Assembly: GCA_964636985.1 (NCBI GenBank)
Contig: CAZWSX010000003.1
Coordinates: 1 to 64,000, forward strand
Length of the DNA: 64,000 nt
Reading direction: 5' to 3'
Source: CAZWSX01 sp964636985
GTDB lineage: Bacteria > Planctomycetota > Planctomycetia > Pirellulales > Pirellulaceae
The position numbers and the translations under genes were made by a program. Under the pieces are notes generated by a model. That model searched no databases and was not told the DNA's origin. It saw only the letters and a list, made by a program, of their open reading frames with translations. Numbering within the stretch: position 1 is the stretch's first letter; each line of letters starts with the position of its first letter. Of the stretch, positions 16,676 through 25,248 are shown piece after piece.

Positions 16676-17725
16676 CTACGATAAGTCAGGTGAACTCTCA
16701 CCTCCTCCCAATTCTGCTTGGCGTTTTGCCTCCTCAACGAACCTGCGATGCGACTCGCTAAGCAGCCCGCCCCACTCGGTGGCCGGGTTATTGTCGCTGG
16801 AAAACTGAACGACTAGCAATGGTATCAGGTGTCGCGCGGGACTTGGTTCCATCACCGCGATCATGGCCGGATCGATACCACATACCAATGCGATTCCGTC
16901 GAGCGCCAGCGTCTGGACGACGCGCATATTAGCCTCTGCCAATTCAATCGTTTGAATATCCGTATTCCCGTGAGCAATTTGCGCACGAGTATTGGCCAGT
17001 ACCTTTCGGCCTTCAAGGGGCAGACTGCGCCGTTGCAAAAGAAACCTGAACGCTGCGGATTCCTTTGACTCAAGGCCCTCTACTGGTTTGCCGTCAGAGG
17101 ATCTCTTTGGACCGCGTTCGACTCCGGGTACATGTCTCGCGACACTCTCAATCGCAATGTAGTAAAACAAATACCGATCCAGAATCCTCGTCGCGAGCAT
17201 CGCGTGGCGAAACCAGCGCAAGGCTTCCAACACCTCTTGAGGCGGTCTCATGAGTTGTTGCAGAGACGCGTTCTTAAGGGGCTGAATACGAAAGGAGGTG
17301 AGTGCTCCACCAATCGCTGCTTCGTACTCCTCTGCATCGCCAGCGATACATCTCTTCAACGCGTCCTCACTGTAGACGTGGCTGACGCTAAGGACTTCGA
17401 CGGGATACCCTCCTAGAAGAGCAAGCCGGTCCGCAAGATGTTCGTACAACTCTAAACCTCGTATTAGCGCAAAAGGCAAGTCAGGTGCACGCACGAGGGC
17501 TCGACACTCGTAATTGTTGCGGGCATTTGGGGACCACCACGGAGACTTAGAAAGTCGGTCAGGATCGGCCGGGCGCATTTGCACGTAACCATCTGGATCT
17601 TCGCCTCCTAGGCTGATATCCAGACTGTTCAGAGGCTTTGGAGGGCGCAAGTCAACGGGGAAATCAATAGTAGCCGTGACAACCCAGAGAGAAGTTGGCG
17701 TGATTCCAGCGTTTGTGTCTGTCAT
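16676..17725 (-). CDS. Hypothetical protein with HEPN-like C-terminal motif
   Basis: 349 residues, cytoplasmic. The C-terminal half is helical and contains NTRAQIAHGN near 245, an RxxxxH motif as in Apea-like/HEPN domains, preceded by a helix (ARHVPGV region) typical of that group. HEPN proteins are often RNases in defence or stress systems, but no partner nuclease, nucleotidyltransferase or antitoxin is next to it. Assignment rests on one motif and the helical pattern. Confidence 0.6.
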   Translation of the reverse strand: MTDTNAGITPTSLWVVTATIDFPVDLRPPKPLNSLDISLGGEDPDGYVQMRPADPDRLSKSPWWSPNARNNYECRALVRAPDLPFALIRGLELYEHLADRLALLGGYPVEVLSVSHVYSEDALKRCIAGDAEEYEAAIGGALTSFRIQPLKNASLQQLMRPPQEVLEALRWFRHAMLATRILDRYLFYYIAIESVARHVPGVERGPKRSSDGKPVEGLESKESAAFRFLLQRRSLPLEGRKVLANTRAQIAHGNTDIQTIELAEANMRVVQTLALDGIALVCGIDPAMIAVMEPSPARHLIPLLVVQFSSDNNPATEWGGLLSESHRRFVEEAKRQAELGGGESSPDLS

Positions 17726-18105
17726 ACTTTTCCTAACAAGCCCCTGGACTATTCAATCATTGGAGCAGCGGCGCGACGCTTTCTCAAACGCTACCAACAA
17801 ACTTTCAACTAACCTCCATACGCGTCCGAGATTTCTAGGAACATGCGTGAAGGTGGAAGGTGGAAGGTGGATTACTTCTAGCGAGCGCGGTTGGCTATTG
17901 ACCGTGACGAGGTATTGGTTGGTTGCGATCGCTCGGGCGACTGGCCGTGGAAGAGGCTTTGCGGCGATTCTCCTTACCGTTTTGCCTCTCAAAGAACCGC
18001 AGCTCGAAGTCAGCTATGTCAGACGGATTATTTAGGTGACGAGTAGGAAGGCGAAAGGTTCACGAGAAACCTCTAGTCGCGTGCGGGTTGTCGATTTCTG
18101 CTGCA
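17726..18105. other. 380-base gap, nothing convincing
   Basis: Between two minus-strand genes. It has a short run of AGGTGGA units (17852-17872). A plus-strand frame at 17676-18035 overlaps the hypothetical gene's start and looks unlike protein; not called. Confidence 0.5.
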
Positions 18106-19680
18106 TCACGCCAGATGCCGATTAACCCCCTCATCAGCCAACTGCCGCAGCGCCACCCGGTCGACTTTTCCGACAGCGTTGATCGGCATCTGGTCCAGGA
18201 CGATGATCTCGTCGGGGGCTTTATAGCCGACGCGGGCGCGGGAGAACTCGATGAGTTCGCTGATGGTGGGTGGCGTGATCGTTGACTTGAGGAAGTCTGG
18301 TCTCAAGACGATGTAGGCCCGGACGTTTTCGCCGTGGATCAGGTTGTGGATGCCGACGACGCCTGCGCTCTCGACGGCGGGGTGTTCCAGGAGCGATTCC
18401 TCCACTTCTTGCGGGCAGATGTTGGAGCCGTCGTGGATGATGATCTGCTTCTTGCGGCCGCGGAACCAGAGGTAGTTCTGCTCGTCGGCGGCGATGAGAT
18501 CGCCTGTGTCGAGCCAGCCGTCGATGATGGTTTCGGCGGGCGCGTCGGGACGATCCCAGTAGCCGATCATGGTGCAGGGGGATTTGATCCACATTCGGCC
18601 GGCGATCTCAGGTGCGACTTCGGCGCCTGCATCGTCGCGGAGGGAGGCTTGGTAGCCCGGGGCGAGTTGGCCGATCGAGCCGATTCGATTTCCTGATCCT
18701 GTTGGGTTAAAGGCAGCCGTGCCGATCTCGGTCATGCCGTACACTTCTTCGATGGCCATGCCTGAGAGTTCGATGAACTCTCGCTCGAGTTCCGCGGCGA
18801 TTTTGTCGCCGCCTGAGATGCATCGCCGGAGCGATGCGAAGTCGGCCTTTTCTGCTCCGTGATCGCGGACCAAAGCAAACAACGGAGCCGGGTGCATGCA
18901 CAAGACGGTTGGCCGCGTGCTGCGGAGCAGCGGCAGGATTTCGTCGCCGTCGAACGTGCGGGCGATCGCCACGCGAGCCCCCGCCGCCAGTCCCGCGAGC
19001 GCGAACGAAGCCGCCGCCACGTGCGACGCCGATGTGGCGGGCAGGAAGACATCGTCAGGCGTCAGGCCGAGCCCCGCCGCGGTGCTGGCAACCATCCAGC
19101 CAAACGTGCGGTGCGAGTGCGTCACGCCTTTCGGCTTGCCTGTGCTGCCCGAGGTAAAAAAGATGAACGCGGGCTGGTCGGGGTGCGGCGGTGGTAATTC
19201 GAGTTGCGGATCATCGGCCGCGATAAGGTCTTCTAATTTGCGATGGGCGCTGTTTGCGGCGCCATACGTGATGCGGCCCAAGCGGAGTTGAGCTACTTGT
19301 TTGCTGGCGGCGACGATGTCGTCCCGTTCCGCGTGCGCGACCAGTATGGAGGCGCCGCTTACTTCCAGAGCGTGATCGATCTCGGGTGCCTGGTAGCGAT
19401 AGTTGAGCGGCGTGGCAATCAGACCGGCTTTGAAGCAAGCGAGGTAGTGCACCAGTAGCACGCCGCGGTTGGGCATCAGCGAGGCAACGCGATCGCCTGG
19501 CACGAGTCCCAGCGACAGGTATTGTCTGGCGAGCGAGGTCGACGCCTGGTCCAGTTGCACCCACGACCAGGTTCGCTCTAGCGAGACGAGGGCGATGTCG
19601 TTGGGCTTGGTGCGCAGGCCAAGGTCGAGAATGCGTGCGAGTTCGACGGGCTGTTCGAGTGGTGGTCCGGTTAGTGGCAC
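18106..19680 (-). CDS. Acyl-CoA synthetase / AMP-dependent ligase
   Basis: 524 residues from GTG 19680 (codes VPLTGPPLEQPVEL); the frame continues upstream only through a repeat. ANL-superfamily adenylating enzyme: phosphate-binding loop FFTSGSTGKPKG, YGMTEIG (motif A5), GWLDTGDL (A7), FRGRKKQIIIHDGSNI (A8) and the catalytic Lys in NAVGKVDR near the C-terminus (A10). It activates a carboxylic acid, probably a fatty acid, to its AMP and then CoA ester. Substrate chain length is not predictable. Stand-alone; divergent from the YjiK-like gene. Confidence 0.9.
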   Translation of the reverse strand: MPLTGPPLEQPVELARILDLGLRTKPNDIALVSLERTWSWVQLDQASTSLARQYLSLGLVPGDRVASLMPNRGVLLVHYLACFKAGLIATPLNYRYQAPEIDHALEVSGASILVAHAERDDIVAASKQVAQLRLGRITYGAANSAHRKLEDLIAADDPQLELPPPHPDQPAFIFFTSGSTGKPKGVTHSHRTFGWMVASTAAGLGLTPDDVFLPATSASHVAAASFALAGLAAGARVAIARTFDGDEILPLLRSTRPTVLCMHPAPLFALVRDHGAEKADFASLRRCISGGDKIAAELEREFIELSGMAIEEVYGMTEIGTAAFNPTGSGNRIGSIGQLAPGYQASLRDDAGAEVAPEIAGRMWIKSPCTMIGYWDRPDAPAETIIDGWLDTGDLIAADEQNYLWFRGRKKQIIIHDGSNICPQEVEESLLEHPAVESAGVVGIHNLIHGENVRAYIVLRPDFLKSTITPPTISELIEFSRARVGYKAPDEIIVLDQMPINAVGKVDRVALRQLADEGVNRHLA

Positions 19681-19728
19681 GTTCGAGGCTCCAGGCTTCA
19701 GGCGACAGGCTCCGGGTGATCTTATACT

Positions 19729-19761
19729 TCCACTGGCGTCTTTTGGACGCCAGTGCCACCC
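19729..19761 (+). repeat. Dispersed hairpin, C type (GGCGTC/GACGCC)
   Basis: CCACTGGCGTC, loop TTTTG, GACGCCAGTGCCACC. Other copies are at 50350-50380 and 52142-52172. Confidence 0.85.
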
Positions 19762-19807
19762 ATCAGGAGAATCGTGCTTACCTGGGAACTCGGATAAACT
19801 TGTTTCT

Positions 19808-20578
19808 ATGCGCCGCTCCGATCGCCTTGAATTTGAGTTTGATGGCATGTTCGAGATCCCGAGTGTTGACCGGGATGCTTCGGGGCTTACCTTGCATGCC
19901 GATACGGGGCACTTGTGGACCATCACCGATGACGATGTGCGGCTCGTCGAATTCACCACGGGCGGTGAGTTTGTTCGGGAGGTGAAACTGGTCGACTTCG
20001 ACGATGCCGAAGGGTTATGCCACGTGGGTGGCGATCGTTTCCTGATTGTTGAAGAAAAGAAGATGCTCATCACGCTGGTCGAGGTGCCGGCCGGTGCCAA
20101 GAAGGTGAAGCGCGACGGGCGATGCATGGTTATCGACGTCAAAGCGAAAAAGAACAAAGGGCTGGAAGGGGTCAGCTACGATGCCAAAACGGATACGCTG
20201 TTTACGGTCCGCGAAGGCAAGCCGCCGACCGTGTTCTGTGTTCAGCCGGTGATGGACCAAGCGAATGCGGTCACGCGGGAATGGGCGCTCGACATCTCTG
20301 GATTTGATGACCTATCGGACGCTTTTTTCGAAGCGTCGACCGGCTGGCTGTGGTTGGTGAGCCACGAGTCGCAAACCGCGGCGGCTTTTGATTCCGACGG
20401 AGCGATTGTCGCCGAAGTCGTATTGAAGAAGGGACACCACGGCTTGCACGAAAATGTGAAGCAAGCCGAGGGGATTGTCCGCGACCACGAAGGTGTGCTC
20501 TACATTTGCTCCGAGCCGAACTTTGTCTATCGCTTTCGGCCGGTGAAGATGTCTGACGCGGCGGAGTTTGTTTCGTAG
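19808..20578 (+). CDS. SdiA-regulated (YjiK-like) beta-propeller protein
   Basis: 256 residues from ATG 19808 (MRRSDRLEFEFDG); upstream frame reads through a C-type repeat. Typical YjiK/SdiA-regulated features: ASGLTLHADTGHLWTITDD, DDAEGLCHVGGDRFLIVEE, KGLEGVSYDAKTDTLFTVRE and KQAEGIVRDHEGVLYICSEPN, i.e. repeated propeller blades. Unlike most members it has no signal peptide from this start. Function of the family is poorly known. Confidence 0.75.
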   Translation: MRRSDRLEFEFDGMFEIPSVDRDASGLTLHADTGHLWTITDDDVRLVEFTTGGEFVREVKLVDFDDAEGLCHVGGDRFLIVEEKKMLITLVEVPAGAKKVKRDGRCMVIDVKAKKNKGLEGVSYDAKTDTLFTVREGKPPTVFCVQPVMDQANAVTREWALDISGFDDLSDAFFEASTGWLWLVSHESQTAAAFDSDGAIVAEVVLKKGHHGLHENVKQAEGIVRDHEGVLYICSEPNFVYRFRPVKMSDAAEFVS

Positions 20579-20583
20579 AGTCG

Positions 20584-20639
20584 CTCCAGGCTCCAGGCTC
20601 CAGGCTCCAGGCTCCAGGCTCCAGGCTCCAGGCTCCAGG
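20584..20639 (+). repeat. Tandem repeat, 8 x 7 bp (CTCCAGG)
   Basis: Eight perfect head-to-tail copies of CTCCAGG begin five bases after the YjiK-like gene stop. A decayed relative (GGCTCCAGGCTTCAGGCGAC then AGGCTCC) is at 19687-19713. A perfect 7-mer array is prone to slippage. Confidence 0.95.
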
Positions 20640-20690
20640 AATAAAACCTCTACTGCTCCACTTCTCTACTGTCCACTTTCTAGCTCGCGG

Positions 20691-21104
20691 CTATTTCTTC
20701 TCGCGCTTCGCCTCGATGTCGAACTCCTGCTTCTGGCCGCCGAACTCTGCCGCGCCTTTTCCCTTGATCTTGTCGCCGTCGATCTTCAGGGTGTAGTCGA
20801 TGGGGATCGTATTGTCCATGAACTTCCGCACGGCGGAGAACGTGAGCGTATCGTCCTTCAGTTTCACATCCTTGAGCTTCTCGTCCTTCTGGTCTGGCCA
20901 GCTCATCGTGGCGACGAGTTTGTCGTCTTCTTTTTTGATCGTGAGTTCGGATGTCCGCTTGCCCCCGCCAATCTCGTACTCGCACTTCCAGGTGCCAATG
21001 GGGTCGACGGCCTTCTTGTCGTCGGCTTTTTTGTCATCGGCAGCGCCGCTGAGCCCAAGGCCGCAGACCACGACGAGGCACACTATGGAGAGAATCGTTT
21101 TCAT
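20691..21104 (-). CDS. Small secreted lipocalin-like hypothetical protein
   Basis: 137 residues. Signal peptide about 1-21, then a short DDKKADDKKA linker and alternating strands (IGTWKCEYEIGGGKRTSELTI, LTFSAVRKF, IDYTLKIDGDKIKGK) like planctomycete secreted proteins that detect or carry small molecules. Very Lys/Asp rich. No catalytic motif; function unknown. The mature protein has one Cys. Confidence 0.7.
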   Translation of the reverse strand: MKTILSIVCLVVVCGLGLSGAADDKKADDKKAVDPIGTWKCEYEIGGGKRTSELTIKKEDDKLVATMSWPDQKDEKLKDVKLKDDTLTFSAVRKFMDNTIPIDYTLKIDGDKIKGKGAAEFGGQKQEFDIEAKREKK

Positions 21105-21142
21105 GCTTTGGCTCCAGAAATCAAGAATAAGGATAAGGAACG

Positions 21143-21159
21143 GGCGGACTCGAACCGCC
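21143..21159 (-). other. tRNA T-arm-like sequence (fragment)
   Basis: Minus strand GGCGG-TTCGAGT-CCGCC is a perfect 5-bp stem and 7-base loop with the TTCGA signature. No matching acceptor, D or anticodon arm is found in the 60 bases upstream, so it is at most a 3' tRNA remnant, for example left by an old integration event, or chance. Confidence 0.35.
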
Positions 21160-21339
21160 TTCCATCGTTGGCTGCGATTCTAGGGACTAAGGCATGGGTG
21201 GGTCAATTATGGCAGTTGATCGCTTGGCCGAATGCGTGCATCATCAGGCCATTCTTACAACAATGACCCTCGTGCCATGAGGTGCCTCGTCGGCTTAGTC
21301 ATGCGTAGTTCGCCTGTCCATCGATCTGTTCGGGATGAC

Positions 21340-22254
21340 TCAACTGCTCGCATGCCGCCGATCGAGTTGCTTGTTGAGCTCGCCGATCCGCGGCCGATAA
21401 TGTTTTTTGTCCATCGACCCGGCATAGCGCAGCTCCGGCAGCTTGAGTAGCGGTTTCAAATCGCCGCTTTCGACGTTGGTCTCCACGAACGACAGAAACT
21501 CTAGGCGCTGTAGCGGCGCGAGCCAGTTCAGGTCCGGCAGCGGCGCGCACAACGATAGTTTCAGACTTCGCAGCCAACGACATTTTTGGATCGGTTCGTA
21601 CGATGCAATCTTTTTGGCATGGGAGATCTCCAATTCGCGTAGCTGCAGGTCACCGTTGCCCAAAGCTGATAGCGACTTGAGGTCCGGCGCGTAGGCGACC
21701 TCAAGCGTTCGCAAGTCTTCTAGTGATTCAATGCCCGCGAGCGACGCGAGATTGGTCTTGATGAGCGCTAACCATTCCAAACGCACGATGGAGGCGAGTT
21801 CCGTTAGATCCTTGCAGTCTGGCTTAAAGCCCCACGCCCGCAGCTGTCGCAATTCGCGGCAGCGTTGCAGATGGACGTTATCGGCGTGCCAATCGCCGAC
21901 GAACACTTCGAGCAGCGGGAACCAGGCGAAATCGATCCCGCTTCCCGGCGTTTCGACTCGCAGGCCGCGAAGGTTGGCTAGCCAAGCGAGCGGGTCTAGC
22001 TTGACCTTCGGCTGATCGATGATCTCCAGATAGAGGAGGTCCGGGAACTCGGCGAGGAAACTCAGGTCCGCAATGCCGGAAACTTGCAGCCCGCGATATT
22101 TGCCAAGTGCTCCAGCGCGAGCGAACTTGCGAAGAGCTTCCTTCTTAGTCGCGCGGGTCACGGGCAGCAGGAAATCACAATACGCCGCCCGATACGACCG
22201 TTGAGTCAACCAGGAGGCGTACACCTTGTCGCCGTCGAGTTCCAACTTGGCCAT
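21340..22254 (-). CDS. Leucine-rich-repeat cytoplasmic protein
   Basis: 304 residues, no signal peptide or transmembrane helix. Eight or so degenerate LRR units (LREL..., LEWLALIKTNLASL, LRTLEVAYAPDLKSL, LRSLKLSLCAPLPDL). The N-terminus (MAKLELDGDKVYASWL) is not LRR. Different from the membrane LRR pair at 0.9-3.2 kb. Likely a protein-interaction scaffold; partner unknown. Confidence 0.7.
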   Translation of the reverse strand: MAKLELDGDKVYASWLTQRSYRAAYCDFLLPVTRATKKEALRKFARAGALGKYRGLQVSGIADLSFLAEFPDLLYLEIIDQPKVKLDPLAWLANLRGLRVETPGSGIDFAWFPLLEVFVGDWHADNVHLQRCRELRQLRAWGFKPDCKDLTELASIVRLEWLALIKTNLASLAGIESLEDLRTLEVAYAPDLKSLSALGNGDLQLRELEISHAKKIASYEPIQKCRWLRSLKLSLCAPLPDLNWLAPLQRLEFLSFVETNVESGDLKPLLKLPELRYAGSMDKKHYRPRIGELNKQLDRRHASS

Positions 22255-22296
22255 GGGAGAATCCGTCGCTTCGCAGGTGAAAAGCCCACCCCTAAT

Positions 22297-22516
22297 TCAG
22301 GGATCGCTGTCTTGCTCGTCGGTGAGAAGTTCGGACAGCTTCCACGTCGGATCGACACGCAGCACGATGCCGGGATTGATGTCGATAGCCCTCTCGAATG
22401 CTTCCAAAGCGCGCATCGGGGTCGAGCAATTTGCGCAGCAGATCCGGCACATCCGCGGCCGAACCATACGCATGCTGTAGCTCAGCCCACGGTACGTGAT
22501 CGAGTCGTTCAAGCAT
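22297..22516 (-). pseudogene. Decayed gene remnant, frame-disrupted
   Basis: One frame begins MLERLDHVPWAELQHAYGSA then ADVPDLLRKLLDPD, the typical start of planctomycete HEAT/SMI1-neighbour proteins; an overlapping frame then reads ALEAFERAIDINPGIVLRVD and on to a stop at 22297. The family normally runs several hundred residues, so this is a truncated or frameshifted leftover. Confidence 0.45.
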
Positions 22517-22648
22517 CGCGAGGCTCCCGGTCCAGATTTCGACCTATGTGGCGATATTCTGGATCAAGTGCTGGTTGAGTTCAAATCCAGTCACTTCGCA
22601 ACTCATGGCGCAACCCCAGCCGGGGTTGGTTTATCATGCGTGAGCGAA

Positions 22649-22674
22649 CCGGGCGTGCGCTGCGTGACGCCCGG
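22649..22674 (+). repeat. Hairpin related in style to the dispersed family
   Basis: 8-bp perfect stem CCGGGCGT/ACGCCCGG, 10-base loop, followed by CTATGG. Single copy in this window. Confidence 0.5.
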
Positions 22675-22745
22675 CTATGGTTGTGGAACCGCTGTCGCGG
22701 TTGAGCAAACCTCCAAGCTTGTTCAACGAAGAAGGGTTGCAAATC

Positions 22746-23684
22746 ATGGATATCACGAGATCGCGAATTCGACAGGCAACGAGTATCAGCCTGATCTTGC
22801 TCGGCATTCTTGTGCTCCTTCCCTCGGTGACCCTGGGTGAAGATGAACTCAAGGAAGTGCCCGACCTTCGCGAAGTCAAGGCCGGAGAGCCCGCGGGGAT
22901 TTTTACGATTGCTGGCCTGCCACAGCATTCGTATTCGTTCGATGTGGAATATGAGAATGGTGAGCTCACACCGCTCAAAGGGCTCGGGACGGTCGGCTTT
23001 GTGATTCGACCCAAGGGAGCGGTTCATCCTGAGCGGAAATGGTTGTGGGTCTCGAACTTGTTCCTGGCGGTGCGGTGGGAGGGGAACGGAGTCATCCATC
23101 AATTCACGGTGGAGCAGGCGCTGAAGCGCGGGTTTCACGTGGCAGGCGTGGACGTTGGCGCAAGTCTTGGTTCGCCAAAAGGGGCAGAGCTGTACGATCG
23201 CTTTCACAAGCTCGTGGTCGAGAAGTACAAGCTGAACCAGCGGGCGTGCATGCTTGGCCACAGTAATGGCGGGCTGATCACACTGGGGTTCGCCTTCCGG
23301 CATCCGGAGAAGGTGGAACGCATTCTCGGCATCTTTCCGGCGACCGACTTTCGAAGTTGGCCTGGTCTGGAACGCGTTGCCGGCCCTGGTCGAATTGCGC
23401 CTGCTGGACTGGCGTATGACTTGGATGGCCCCACGCTGCTGACGCGGACCAGTGAATTCAATCCAATCGACAATTTGGCGCCGCTGGCGAAAGCCAAGAT
23501 TCCCCTTTATCACATCCACGGCACGGCCGATGACATTGTTCCGTTGGAAGCAAACTCCGCGGAGTTGGCGCGGCGGTATCGTGAGCTTGGCGGGCGAATC
23601 GAGCTTGAGATCATTCCTGATGGCAAGCATGGCGGCCGAGAGTTTTATACGTCGCAAGCAGGGGCGGATTTTATTACGGAGTAA
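22746..23684 (+). CDS. Secreted alpha/beta hydrolase
   Basis: 312 residues from ATG 22746. The first 35 residues hold a signal peptide with a long basic start (MDITRSRIRQ) and a hydrophobic core. Nucleophile elbow GHSNGG, acid in HGTADDIVP, and a His at PDGKHGG near the C-terminus complete a plausible Ser-Asp-His triad. Similar in layout to the hydrolase at 11854-12669, including the (H/V)GxADDIV segment. Probably a periplasmic esterase or sugar-ester hydrolase. Confidence 0.8.
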   Translation: MDITRSRIRQATSISLILLGILVLLPSVTLGEDELKEVPDLREVKAGEPAGIFTIAGLPQHSYSFDVEYENGELTPLKGLGTVGFVIRPKGAVHPERKWLWVSNLFLAVRWEGNGVIHQFTVEQALKRGFHVAGVDVGASLGSPKGAELYDRFHKLVVEKYKLNQRACMLGHSNGGLITLGFAFRHPEKVERILGIFPATDFRSWPGLERVAGPGRIAPAGLAYDLDGPTLLTRTSEFNPIDNLAPLAKAKIPLYHIHGTADDIVPLEANSAELARRYRELGGRIELEIIPDGKHGGREFYTSQAGADFITE

Positions 23685-23830
23685 CGGACAACGATCAAAG
23701 CCTGCTCATATCAAATGGAAGACAACACGGTGCGAACATTGGTCGAAAAGCTTGCCAACGGAAATGGGGAGATTACATTGAGGGCACTCTTCGAATCGGT
23801 GGTTCTTATCGAGGAAAAAGGGGATTTTCA

Positions 23831-25231
23831 GTGAATCGATCACTACGGCTTCTCGTGCTCGTGGGCGTTTGTCTTGGTTGTACCTGGGGGGCAAGGGGGG
23901 AAGACGCTGTCTCATCGACAGCCGAACGAGTTCCTCTCACCCGCGACGCGATGAAGCATCAGCTCGACGCGTCTAAGGAGTCGGTCCCGCGCTTGCCACT
24001 TCCGCAACTGACTGCGGAGGAAAAAAACCTCATCGAGGAACAGAAGGCCGAAGCGGCCGCGAAGGGGGAAAAACCTCGCCGGTTAGGCTTGGCGAACAAC
24101 GGGCGGATGCGCGCTTATTACTTGCCCGAATACGGTTTCAAGAACGACATCGATCGTGCCCGTTCCAGCAACAACAATCGTGACCAGAATTCGAGTTTCG
24201 ATCCCTCCTTTCGCACGAAGCTGTTTTGGATCGTCTCTCGGGGCAACAATTGCACCTACTGTTTAGGCCACCAGGAATCGGGATTGGCGTCGCGAGGTTT
24301 GAGCGACGAGGATCTCGCGGCTTTGGATTTTGATTGGGGGCGGTTCGATGCGGCGCAGCAAGCCGCGTTTGCTTTCGCGACGAAGCTCTCGTTTGAACCC
24401 TGGAAAATCGCCGATGCGGATATTGCCGCCCTCGGTAAACACTATGACGAATCGCAGATCAATCAGATCGTGAGTGCCGTGGCCGGCTTCAACGCCACGA
24501 ATCGTTGGACGGGGCCGCTGCGGATCAAGCAAGACGTGACGTTTCAGTTTGTGCGGCCGACGGGCTCAGAGTATGCCGCGGCTGTTACGAAAATTGGCCC
24601 CGTCGATGAGCACTCCAATGCCAAGGATTTTGCGGCGCCAAAGGCTCGTCCTCGACCGGCGCTGGAATCCCGCGAGTCGGTAGCCGCTCAACTTGATGCA
24701 GCAAAGAAGAGGGAGCCGCGTTTGAAATTGGCCACTGTCGCCGAGACGCAAGCTGCACTGAGTGCGCAGGCAGGCGATGCGCCACCTCAATGGATGCGTT
24801 TATTGGTGGCCGGTCCCGCCGGCAGCGGCTCTTCCAGCAATGTGGAACGCATCGCTTCTTACGGCGCCGTGTTCGACAAAGGGACGCTCGACCCTCGCTA
24901 TAAGGCCATGATTGCCTACGTCGGCGCTCGTAACGACCGAGCTTGGTATGCGCTCGGACACGCCATGAATCGATTGCGTGAATTGGGCTGGAGCGACGAG
25001 TCGATTTTCGCGTTAGATGATCCGGAAAAACTTACGTCGGCGGAGGATCGCGAGGTAGCCCTGTTCGCGCGCAAGATCACCCTCGATCCGGCGCTGATTG
25101 ACGACGGCGATTTTGAGCGAATGCGGAAGCTTTTCGATGACAAAAAGGTGGCCGAGGTCGTCTACGTCACGACACAGGCCGCATTCTTCGATCGGCTTAC
25201 GGAAGGGGCCGGTCTCCAGTTGGAGAGATAA
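23831..25231 (+). CDS. Secreted double-domain carboxymuconolactone-decarboxylase-like (AhpD-fold) protein
   Basis: 466 residues from GTG 23831, which opens a signal peptide (LRLLVLVGVCLGC). Domain 1 (about 60-250) has the AhpD-type CxxC...H motif NNCTYCLGHQ; domain 2 (about 285-460) repeats the fold but reads RNDRAWYALGHAM, so both cysteines are lost and only the His remains. Related planctomycete proteins are labelled peroxidase-related. A one-active, one-inactive pseudo-dimer is inferred. The WD40 gene follows after 17 bases, probably in the same operon. Confidence 0.8.
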   Translation: MNRSLRLLVLVGVCLGCTWGARGEDAVSSTAERVPLTRDAMKHQLDASKESVPRLPLPQLTAEEKNLIEEQKAEAAAKGEKPRRLGLANNGRMRAYYLPEYGFKNDIDRARSSNNNRDQNSSFDPSFRTKLFWIVSRGNNCTYCLGHQESGLASRGLSDEDLAALDFDWGRFDAAQQAAFAFATKLSFEPWKIADADIAALGKHYDESQINQIVSAVAGFNATNRWTGPLRIKQDVTFQFVRPTGSEYAAAVTKIGPVDEHSNAKDFAAPKARPRPALESRESVAAQLDAAKKREPRLKLATVAETQAALSAQAGDAPPQWMRLLVAGPAGSGSSSNVERIASYGAVFDKGTLDPRYKAMIAYVGARNDRAWYALGHAMNRLRELGWSDESIFALDDPEKLTSAEDREVALFARKITLDPALIDDGDFERMRKLFDDKKVAEVVYVTTQAAFFDRLTEGAGLQLER

Positions 25232-25248
25232 CTATTCGCAGCACCCGC

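Larger units (their letters stand above)
22255..22745. other. 490-base gap: decayed gene plus hairpin
   Basis: Holds the remnant above and a hairpin at 22649-22674 (arms CCGGGCGT and ACGCCCGG) followed by CTATGG, in style like the dispersed hairpins. Nothing else is recognised. Confidence 0.5.

Noticed and set aside
20584..20639. CTCCAGG array as a CRISPR
   Set aside because: The units are contiguous 7-mers with no spacers.
21100..21210. A complete tRNA gene around the T-arm-like sequence
   Set aside because: No acceptor partner for CGTTCCT and no anticodon stem at the required distance.
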